A DNA stretch of 64,000 bases, taken from assembly GCA_029204045.2 (NCBI GenBank), contig JAQNDB010000269.1, positions 1 to 64,000 on the forward strand, in the 5' to 3' direction. The stretch comes from Tillandsia leiboldiana (taxonomy: Eukaryota > Streptophyta > Magnoliopsida > Poales > Bromeliaceae). The translations under genes and the position numbers were made by a program. A model generated the notes under the pieces. That model did not search any database. It saw only the letters and a program-made list of their open reading frames with translations, and was not told the origin of the DNA. Positions 54,758 through 64,000 of this stretch are shown here, one piece after another. Positions within the stretch are counted from its first letter, which is position 1. Every line of letters begins with the position of its first letter.

Positions 54758-57310
54758 TCAAGGAAAAGCATCCCAATTGCTTTTCGTAAATGATATAAAA
54801 CGTTTTTGATCCAAAGGTTTTGTTAGAAAGTCAGCTAATTGATCTTCAGTTGAAACATATGAAAGTTGAAGAGTATTTGATTCAACTAGCTCTCTAAGAA
54901 AATGATATCTAAGTTCAATATGTTTTGTTCTAGAGTGCAACACAGGGTTTTTAGAAATGTTAATTGCACTTGTGTTGTCACAAAGAATTGTTACCGAAGA
55001 TGCTGAAATGCGGAAGTCACTCAATACGCTTGTCATCCAAATGAGTTGAGTTGAGCAACTTCCAGCTGAAATGTATTCCGCTTCGGCAGTCGAGAGTGCT
55101 AGCAATTCTGCTTTTTACTGTGCCATGCAACAAGGCAATGGCCAAGATAGAAGCATGCACCACTCGTGCTTTCCGATCATCCACTGATCCTGCCCAATCG
55201 GCATCTGAGTATCCAACAATGTCCAGACTTGTTCCCATAGGATACCAAATTCCGAAATTAATTGATCCTTTGATGTACCGGATGATCCGTTTCACCGCTT
55301 TCAGGTGAACCTCCTTTGGTGCTGATTGATATCTCGCGGCAAATCCCAACACTAAAGGATATATCCGTGGCGACTAGCCGTGAGGTAAAGTAGACTTCCA
55401 ATCATACTTCTATACAGTTTCTCGTCTACATTCTCACTATGTGATTCACTTCCAAGTCCCTTGTGGCTAGGTTCCCCATTGGAGTTGGAAAATCTTTACA
55501 ATTTTTCTAGATCAAACTTTTTGACCAACTCCGTGCATACTTGGATTGACTCAGTGAATACCTTCATCATTTTGTTTAATTTGCAATCCAAGAAAATAAG
55601 ACCAGTTCGCCCATCATGGACATCTCAAATTCGCTTTCCATGGTCTCCGCGAATTTAGAAGCATCATATCTTTTGTTGCACAAATACAATGTCATCGACA
55701 TAGATTTGTGCTACAATGAAATTATTTTGATACATGCTTCACAAAGAGAGTCCCTGTCAGCTCCCCCCTCGAGTATAGCCCTTCTCCAAAAGGTGCTTTG
55801 GTTAACCTTTCGTACCATGCTCGCTGTGCTGTTTCAGACCGTAAAGAGCCTTTTTCAAACGAAAAACATGGTTAGGTTGTTTATGATCTACAAAACCCTT
55901 TCGGTTGAGCTACATAAACTTCCTCATTTAAAACCCATTTAGAAATGCGCTCTTGACGTCCATTTGAAATAATTGATTTTAAAATGACAAGCAATAGCAA
56001 ACAATATACGAATGGACCGAGTCTAGCTACAGGGGCGAACTTTCGGTCAACGTCTATACCTCTACTTGAGAGTAGCCTTGAGCAAATAGTCGTGCCTTGT
56101 TCTGATGATCGTACCATCTTCATCTTTCTTGTTCTTGAAAGATCCATTTGGTACCTATCACATTATGTTGCTTTGGAGGCTTCGTTAATTCCCAGACTTT
56201 GTTTTCGCTCAAATTGATGGCAGCTCTTCTGCATTGCTTTAATCCAGTGTCATCCTGAAGAGCTTCATCTATTGTCTTTGGTTCGATTAAAGAATACGTA
56301 GCAAGCAAGTCCGCAAACCAACTGCCTTCGAGTTCTAACTCCTTCTTGTGGATCTCCAATGATGTTCGATTCCGGATGATCCTTGGAGATTCGTAGCGTT
56401 TGTTGAAACGGATGTACTCGGAGGTAACGAGATGATTCCTGCACATCAGATAAACTAGAAGAACCATTAGATGCATCATTAATATTGGAAGTAATATATT
56501 ATGAGAAGATGCACTAGCAGGAGAATCATCATCTAGAGAGATATCGAGGGTAGATTTTTCAGATTCAAAATGAGAAGCTTCATCTACTTTAACATTTATA
56601 GATTCTACAATCGTCTTAGATTCAATGTTAAATACTCGATATGCTCTGCTATTCGTAGAATAACCCAAAACAGATCCCTCATCACTTCGAGAGTCGAACT
56701 TTCCAAGATTTTCACGGTCACGTAAGATGTAACATCGACTCCCGAAGTACGAAAGTACTTGATATCGGTTTTTCTACTAAACCACAGCTCAATGGTGTAT
56801 TCCAAGGTTCCTGGGCCGCAAATACACTCTGGTTAATGACATAGACAGCGGTGTTCACAGCTTCGGCCCAAAATGTAGCGGTAATTTCCGGCTATGAAGC
56901 ATCACACGCGCCATCTCTTGAACAACCTGTTTTTGCGCTCAACAACACCATTCTGCTGAGGTGTATAGGGTGCCGAGAATTCATGTTTGATTCCATTTGA
57001 AGTGCAAAAATCAATGAATTTTGAATTTATGAATTCTCCCCCCTCTATCACTTCTAACACGAATGATCTTTCATTCTTTTCAATCATAATACGATGGCAA
57101 ATCTCAGGAAACGAGTCAAACGTAGTCAGCTTTCTCTTTCAAAAATGCTACCCATGAAAACCGAGAGAGAACTCATCAACCAATAAAAAGATGTACCATT
57201 TACCTCCACAAGATGGTTGACGAATCGGCCAAAAGAAAAAGAAGAAAAGAAAAGTAGTATACATAAACTACACAAGATTTAATCGAAGAACGATAAAGAC
57301 AAGGAGGGGT
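54758..57310 (-). pseudogene. Copia integrase, RT and RNase H of F, many frameshifts
   Basis: Fragments in changing frames: RNase H (ALSTAEAEYIS; CDNTSAINISKNPVLHSRTKHIE, 54758-55105), RT (ARYQSAPKEVHLKAVKRIIRYIKG, 55017-55352; QPKGF, 55881-56147; NVIGTKWIF, 56120-56668) and integrase (YTPQQNGVVERKNR, 56902-57087). Against D the differences are mostly one-base insertions or losses in short runs, with few substitutions. The protease/finger deletion scar is at 57225-57310. Confidence 0.88.
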
Positions 57311-59304
57311 TTCACCTTTGCATACCCAAACCTTTGAGTTTGGAGTGTTGGCAAAGGTTGAGAGTTTTCCTTGATGACGACGTCTTGTATGATTGATCTT
57401 TTTCTTTTGTCATCGTCTTGTTTGAAGTGCTACCAATGTCCTTTTCTTTTGAAAAATCCTTCTTTGAATTCCGGGAGTGAACTTATTGGTAGCAGTTGCA
57501 AGATGTGGTTGATTTGATCTTTGAGCTCCAATCTTGCAATTTCTTTCAATGTGCCCTGCAAAATTACAACGAAAACATACCTTTGTGCTTGACGATTCCG
57601 AAGAGGATGAAGTAGGTTTGTTGTCGTTGTTGTCTTGAATTCCGGTGTCGGAGGAGGAGATACCGACTGAGGCACAAAGACTGTCCCACCGAACTAAAAT
57701 TGTCTTCAGTTTGATTGTACCCGAGGCCGAACTTGTTTGTTTGACCAAGACCAAGAAGTTTATCCAACTTACTCCTTCCTAAAGAAAATTGCTGTAAGTC
57801 ATCCTTGAGTTGGAAATGGTCTCTGTCATTTCCAATTTTTCCTGTCGGGCCTCGCCGTAGAGCTTCAAGAAGTAGTTCGCTTTGTTCACCATATCTATAT
57901 AGTTCTTCTCGAGTTGCTCATTGGACTCTTGAAGGGAAACATTTCTTTTATCAGTTTATCCCTTTCCACTTCAAGATCGGTCGAGAGAGAAGTTACCCTT
58001 TTTACTTCTTCTTCGAGATCCTGCAATCTCCCTCTCAACCCCTTGTTTTGCTTAGCCGGTTTCTTTAAATCCCGTAAAGATCTGTGATAGGCTAGAGCAA
58101 AATCTTCACCTTCCGAATCATCCGATTCGTTGTCCGTTGCATTCTTTTCAACAGTGGAGTTGGACAACGACTCAGATGTACTTGCCATAAAGCACATGAA
58201 GGGTGAAGATACGGACGCGTGGAATGCGGTGGAGCTCTTTTCTTCATCACTTGAAGACGACTCATTTGACGTTGAGTTGTCATCCCAAGTGACGACTTGC
58301 ATCGCCTTCTTCTTTGCCGGATACTTGTTAGGACACTCCGTTGCAATGTGGCCGTAGCCTCGACATTTGAAGCATTGTAGTTGTCCTTCTGAACTTTTCT
58401 TATCCTTTGAGAAGTTCTCTTGCTTTCTTGACTTGTGACTTGGAGTACCCTTGCCTTTGTTCGACTTTCCGAAGGATGGAGATTTGCTTGAATTACCCCT
58501 TCGAAAGTTGCGGCGAAACTTCCTTGTCAAGAGAGCGAGCTGCTTCTCAAATTCCTCCATAGAAAGGTTCTCGTCATCGTCCGAGGAGGATGTATCCGCG
58601 TCTTCTTCCTTAGTTGTTTTCAACGCATAACCTGAAGACTTAGAAGTGGATGCTTTTCCAGAAGAATTGTTAGTATTAAAAGTCATTTCATAAGTTTGTA
58701 ATGAACCAACTAATTCTTCTACACGTATTTCGTCCGGGTGTTTAATAGTTTCAATGGCAGTAACCTTTGGGCGAAATCGTTCAGGAAGAGTTCTTAAGAT
58801 TTTTCTTACAATCTTAAATTCTGGAATCTTCTCTCCCAGATTAGCACATGAGTTTACGATGTCTTGCAATCGTGTATAGTAGTCCGTGAAAGATTCATTT
58901 TCTGCCATCAAGATAGAGTCAAACTTGCTCGTAAGCATTTGCAGTTTCTGAATCTTCACGAGGTTAGTTCCCTCATGTGTAACCTGGAGAACATCCCAGA
59001 TTTCTTTCGCAGTCTCACATGCCGAGACGCGAGAGAATTCAGTTTGAGATAAGGCATTAAAAATAGCATTAATTCCCTTGCCATTGTAAGAAGATAACTC
59101 AAACTCTTCCTTGGTCCATTTCGACCTAGGTTTTAAGGTGTGAACATCAGAGATAAGTTCAGTTGGATTAGACCATCCTGATTCAATTGAATGCCACACC
59201 CTTTCGTCGATGGAAGATAAAAAGGCTTTCATCCGTACTTTCCAGTACGCATAATTTGTTCCATCAAAGAAAGGGGGTCGATTGATGTTTCCACCTTCAA
59301 CCAT
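57311..59304 (-). pseudogene. gag: Gag of Sirevirus F, frameshifted near the 3' end
   Basis: From ATG 59304 a 469-codon frame is open to 57895: Gag core, first knuckle CFKCRGYGHIATEC, and the coiled-coil start. Then an indel shifts the frame. The second knuckle CFRCNFAGHIERNC is in another frame (57410-57754). It lacks D's nonsense codon (PEF in place of P-stop-F). Confidence 0.9.
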
Positions 59305-59323
59305 TGTTCACAACCCTATTCCC

Positions 59324-59335
59324 GCTCTGATACCA
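59324..59335 (-). promoter_or_regulatory. Primer binding site of F
   Basis: The minus strand reads TGGTATCAGAGC two bases inside the LTR end; a perfect initiator-Met match. Confidence 0.9.
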
Positions 59336-59337
59336 CT

Positions 59338-60668
59338 TGTTGGGTCGTATATAATACGGATCTAAATAGGGGAAGAAACACCTAGAGGGGGGTGAATAGG
59401 TGTAAACGTATAAACACTCAAAAATCGTTGCGATAAAAACCCAATGCGGAAATAAAATAACACGCAAGATTTTTACGTGGAAAACTCCATCACCGGAGTA
59501 AAAAACCACGGGACCGATAACACGGCAGAAATCCACTAGAATTAAAACACGTACAAGGTGATTTACCGTACACACTTACGACTCAACCTTTTCCATACGC
59601 TCCTAGAGGATCTTCTCCGCTCGCTCCAGACGCTTCTCGAATCCACGATCTGCGCCCAACGCCGAATCCACGGCGTCCAACGTCGAATCCACGACGTCCG
59701 ACCGAATCCACGGTCTTCACCCAATAGCACCCTTCGAATCCACGAACGTGCCTCGCTCCGAATCCACGAGAGCGATTGAACCTTGAATCCACAAGGACAC
59801 GCGAATCCACGCGCCGATTTTGGGGTAAATCGTTGTTTTTGGGTGGTGATGATCCGCCGAATACTTAGATCAAAGATAGATCGGAAATACCATCTAAGTA
59901 TTCATTAGTTTGATTCAACTCAAGATGTGAGTATGAAAACCTAGAATCAAACTAATCAATATAGATGAAGAAACATAGAGTATTCTCTAATGATTTCCTT
60001 TCTTCTCTATATGTGGATCTATAGCCGTATAAGATGATACAAGAAAATGACGGCTATGTGGATTCCCCTAGAAAAAAGTCATAGGGTCTATTTATAGGTT
60101 AGAAACCCTAGGAAGGAGATAAGAATCAAAAACCAACCATTTCTGGAATTTTACGGACGGCGATCCGGATCGTGATAACTGGATCCGGATCGTCATAACG
60201 AAACAGCCAATTCCAGAAAAACGAAGGTTCGGGATCCGGATCATGTGACTACGATCCGGATCGTTCATACAGTTCACCAAACATCAACGTTCGGGATCCG
60301 GATTGCGAAGCAAGATCCGGATCGTTCAAGGTAGATGGTAAACTCAACGTTCGGGATCCGGATCAAGAGACTACGATCCGGATTGCGACGATGTATGAAC
60401 GAACCACCTTCGGGATCCGGATCGAACAACCTGATCCGGATCCTGAACATGTCCCAAGTCCAGTTTTTGATTTTTATGCAATGAAAGATTCTTCCAAGTG
60501 TTTCTACACTACAAGAAGTATTCGGATCACACAAATCTTTAGTTAAACATACCTGATCCTTTTGAATTCTTCTTTCTTGAGATTGAGTTAAATGATCCAA
60601 CTTTCTTCACCTTCAATCTTCAAGACTTGAGACTTTCACGAAACTACGCCAACTCAAATTCCGTAACA
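59338..60668 (-). repeat. 5' LTR of Sirevirus F (1331 bp)
   Basis: Close to 50289-51626. Stem-loop array about 59635-59815 and palindrome array about 60160-60440. Ends CCGTAACA; the following bases are B-like gypsy LTR, not E's continuation. Confidence 0.93.
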
Positions 60669-62261
60669 TCCACTAGTTTGGGATACTTGTGACTGGGACC
60701 TTAGGAAGAAAAACATTGCTTTTCCTTGTGTGGGGTTATTGTTGTCAGGCGGATCAGTGGGCGGTCTGGCAGGAGTCGGTGACTTATCTGTGATTTGTTT
60801 ACCCAATGGTTGGGTTGTGGGGCTTTGCGGCAACCACGGATATTGGCGGTTGACCGGATGTTATCTATCCACCAGATTTGGGTATCAGATTTGTTCTTGT
60901 GGATGGAGTTTCCCACTTATCAGAGTTGCATCGTGAGATCGGGCTTTTTTTGTGGATGGTTTTCCCACTTTGATTAGAGTCGTGATCTAGTCCTGCTATA
61001 AAAGAGATACTTGTGACTTGATTACAGAGATACTTTACTCGTGTGGGGTCGCTCCCCTCGAGTGCCACTCCGGAGTAGGCTTTGACCGTGACGGGCCGGT
61101 CAGTTGGTGAGTTTTGAGTGATGACAGTTGGTGGGTGTGAGTGATGACAGTAGGCTGGTGAGTACCCGTCGCGCAGCAGGCAGTACGGGTTTATTACCGT
61201 CTATGATTAGGTTTATTTCGGTCAGATACTTTTATGGTTGCACTCGTGCCTGGGGGACCGAGTGGAGTCTAGTAGCTGTGTTGACCAGTGCTAGTATTGT
61301 TGGGAACCGTTCGGGGTTTGACGGTGGTCCCGGTCGTTGTGAGTTCTTTGACCATTGTGTGAGAGTTGAGCATCTTGAGTCTTTCCGTTCTGAGAGAGAG
61401 AGGCATGGATTTGACTATAGCCTGCATGAGCCACTACTCATAGCGAGTTAGTCCCTTTTGACGCCCTACGTAATTCCTGCCCGTCAGCGGGAGGTGGTTG
61501 TAGGTGGGCGCAGGTTTGACTGGACCCGATGTGGCAGTCAGCTCGATTGGTCGATTGAGCACCTCGTGTGCGAGTGTTGCATATCTTCATCAGAGTTTCC
61601 CCATTTGAGCATTTGGATAGAGGCATGGTAGCTGTAGAGTGTTTCCAGCTTCTTCTTTCAGTTTTACTGCATCGGTTATCTTTTGCCTCTAGTAGTCTTG
61701 GTGGGCAGATCGTCGGGCCTTGTGGCGATACCCACTGAGAACTCCCTTTTTGTGTAGTTCTCACGCCCTTTGTGGTTTTCCCCCTTTTTCCTTTCTTCCT
61801 CTTTTTTTTGCAGAGTCTTGGCGGGTGTTGCCGTTCTGTGGTTGCTGTGCGTGGTGAGGGAGTAGCGAGCTAGATCCAGACCCATCTTTGGAGAGTAGCG
61901 TACCCCCTTTTGAGGAGATCTTCAGTATAGTTGGTATTGGTAATTTTCCTCTTTTGAGAGACTGATGTAGTGAGGATATGTTGTATTGAGAGCTTGTACA
62001 CTGATGTTTTATTTGAGATATCTCCCTGTTGAGCTATGAGTTGTACTCGAGGTTATTGTAGGATATCATTTTTGGGAGATGGACCTTATGTTTTATTTCA
62101 GTTGTACAGTGGTTGATTTATTTCTACAGCATTTTATCTTTTAGCTCTGATATCTGTTAGCTGTAGTTCTTTTGCAGGTAGGACGCTTCGCCTATGCGGG
62201 TTTGGCATAGGTGGCGGATCTGTTGGCGAGCCCGGTCGCATTTCGACCCCGGGGCGTGACA
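60669..62261 (+). repeat. Partial gypsy LTR G, B-like
   Basis: It begins mid-LTR (TTTGGGATAC...TGGGACCTTAGG matches B's minus strand near 14070-14100) and ends GGGGCGTGACA. Phrases such as GGAACCGTTCGGGGTTTGAC match B, not E (GGAACCGTCTGGGGATCGAC). Many one-base losses against B. No gene. Confidence 0.82.
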
Positions 62262-62399
62262 GATTAGGTGGTTCAGAGCCTAGGTTGTAGGTCATGGTGG
62301 ACTTATAAACCCTAGGCTTATGGGTGGACCCTTGGATGACTTCGTGAGAGTCGTGATTGTAGCGAGAGTCCTGATTGAGTTTTATACCTCTCCCAACGG
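62262..62399 (+). other. Primer site and leader of element G, cut by gap
   Basis: GATTAGG then TGGTTCAGAGCC, a primer site missing one base, then leader sequence like B's. So G's LTR is a 5' LTR and not the far half of E's 3' LTR. Confidence 0.8.
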
Positions 62400-62499
62400 N
62401 NNNNNNNNNNNNNNNNNNNNNNNNNNNNNNNNNNNNNNNNNNNNNNNNNNNNNNNNNNNNNNNNNNNNNNNNNNNNNNNNNNNNNNNNNNNNNNNNNNN
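62400..62499. other. Assembly gap, 100 N
   Basis: Exactly 100 Ns, the customary placeholder for a gap of unknown size. Confidence 0.99.
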
Positions 62500-63612
62500 T
62501 CTTTTCGTGGTGTTTGTCGAGGCTTACTGTGACCCCCTTTCTGTGATGGAGATTGGATAGCGGCAGGGTCTTCGGCGATATCTCGCAACCGGGCATCTGT
62601 ATGGCGATGTGCTTGACACCTTTGTCATCTGTGAGGACGAGGAATATCACAGTAATTTTTTCTTGGATTTTTCTGGAGTTCCCGAAGGTATAGTTTCTTC
62701 CCCTTATCTGTAAATAGAATACAGTTATGTTGTGTGTGGTTTTGCGCGCCTGTACTGTGGAATTTGTAAATCGGCCTACGGGCTAGGAATTGGACGTCCA
62801 GGAACTCGTTTTCGAAGGTAGTCGATGCGAGGATTTGCTGTGATATTTTTATTGGATTTTTCTGGGCACTTTGCGGCAGTGAAATAAGCATATCTTTGGG
62901 ACTGATATTTCTGTGTGTTTGTAGCGTGGTTAATTTTGGGAATGAAAGTGTAATGTTGGACCTTATTGTTGTTACCAGGGGTGTTTACATGTGTTGCTGG
63001 ACCGATGGATCTCTAGACTTTGATTTCGGGGTACTTTTAGCTGTTTGGAGCCAAGGCTTGCGCGACCATGTAACGAGGGTCTAATTTTGGCAGATTTTGG
63101 ACTGTGCAGCGTCTACACTCTTCACCGACTCCAGGTATGCCTTGGTTTAAGCACTTCAGGTGGGTAAACTTAGTAATTGCGACTGTTAGAGGGAATGGCA
63201 GGGTTTATATGCATGTTATGTAATTATGGGAGGTGTAATAGTGGATGTTAATTGTATGGTTAAGATGAGCTTACCTATGGGAATGCCACCCTCTTTGAAT
63301 TATAGCATCCTAATTGTAATGTGCACCGATATGACAAGAGGTAAGCATGGAATGGCCTAGATACATGTGGATTGATGTTTACCTGATAATTGTACATGCT
63401 TGTTGAACTAGAGACTTAGCATGCCATAGACGATTATATTTATTCCACACTAGATGATATAGAGATCATACATGTTTATTTCAGTGGCCTATTTATGCGA
63501 GATTGGTATATCATAGTGGGAAATATTGTAGTATGCTTGCTACCCTATGTTTTCTCTCTTTATTGTTCCAGGACAAAAGCATGCATGATTGGACCTGTAG
63601 TAGGCCATCTTT
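62500..63612 (+). repeat. Partial E-type LTR, noisy duplicate of about 49184-50288
   Basis: It follows the 3' LTR of E closely (GATGTGCTTG, AAATCGGCCTACGG, TTGGACGTCCAGG), not the 5' copy. Extra or missing single bases occur throughout. It ends at the same GGCCATCTTT/TGTTGGGTCG junction. Confidence 0.88.
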
Positions 63613-64000
63613 TGTTGGGTCGTATATAATACGGATCTAAATAGGGGAAGAAACACCTAGAGGTGGGTGAATAGGTGGTAAACGTATAAACACTCCAAAA
63701 ATCGTTGCGATAAAACCCAATGCGGAAAATAAAATAACACGCAAGATTTTACGGGAAAACTCCATCACCGGAGTAAAAAACACGGGACCGATAACACGGC
63801 AGAAATCCACTAGAATTAAAAACACGTACAAGGTGATTACCGTACACACGTACGACTCAACCTTTTTCATACGCTCCTAGAGGATCTTCTCCGCTCGCTC
63901 CAGACGCTTCTCGAATCCACGATCTGCCTCCAACGCCGAATCCTACGGCGTCCAACCGTCGAATCCACGACGTCCGACCCGAATCCACGGTCTTCACCCA
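63613..64000 (-). repeat. Partial Sirevirus LTR, duplicate of 50289 onward
   Basis: TGTTGGGTCGTATATAATACGG onward, including the start of the stem-loop array (from about 63910), with scattered indels. Cut by the window end. Confidence 0.88.

Larger units (their letters stand above)
50289..60668 (-). mobile_element. Sirevirus-type element F, deletion derivative
   Basis: Minus strand: 5' LTR 60668-59338, PBS, gag from 59304, broken pol, promoter-like module, truncated third ORF, polypurine tracts, 3' LTR 51626-50289. It is a sister of D with its own LTR variants (TGTTGGGTCGTATATAATACGG) and shares D's protease deletion. It has no target duplication: TCTTT on the left, TCCAC on the right. Confidence 0.9.

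Overview
This 64-kb window reads as plant nuclear DNA from a transposon-dense, probably heterochromatic region. I found no host gene, rRNA, tRNA gene, CRISPR array or bacterial-type feature. Nearly every base belongs to nested LTR retrotransposons of two kinds. The first kind is Ty3/gypsy chromoviruses with 3-4 kb LTRs and a C-terminal chromodomain, most like the Tekay/Del type. The second is Ty1/copia elements of the Sirevirus type, with a long Gag carrying two zinc knuckles, an extra envelope-position ORF, repeated polypurine tracts and an initiator-Met primer site. I do not assign a species.

Layout, left to right. 1-3672 is the decayed 3' end of a gypsy element (R1) and part of its LTR. 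Gypsy element A is inserted in that LTR at 3673-12874 (+ strand, gag-pol in one frame broken by four stops, 3' LTR truncated). At 12873 A's broken LTR abuts the broken LTR of gypsy element B (12873-24107, - strand), whose LTRs are about 4.1 kb and whose internal region holds only wrecked gag-pol. B sits in the reverse transcriptase gene of gypsy element C (24108-27921, + strand), whose LTR appears to continue after 39098. Sirevirus D (27922-39093, - strand, 5-bp target duplication CCTCC) lies in C's LTR. Gypsy element E (starts 40455, + strand) is a relative of B with the same wrecked internal region; its 3' LTR is cut at 50288 by Sirevirus F (50289-60668, - strand). Then come part of a B-like LTR with its primer site (G, 60669-62399), a 100-N gap (62400-62499), and a noisy second copy of the E-LTR/Sirevirus junction (62500-64000).

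How the parts fit. A is the only gypsy copy with a recognisable complete gag-pol. B and E look like large non-autonomous derivatives that must have been moved by proteins from relatives. D and F both lack protease and the integrase zinc finger at the same breakpoint, so a defective Sirevirus also seems to have been copied in trans.

The most unusual signals are in the Sireviruses. (1) The LTR leader has eight stem-loops that share a constant core (AATCCA) while their stems differ and stay complementary. (2) A paired GATCCGGATC palindrome array plus TATA box occurs in U3 and again upstream of the envelope-position ORF, where it is followed by conserved splice signals; this suggests a private promoter for that ORF. 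Several stretches (1-3.2 kb, 55.1-57.9 kb, 60.7-64 kb) carry indels and duplications that look like low-quality assembly.
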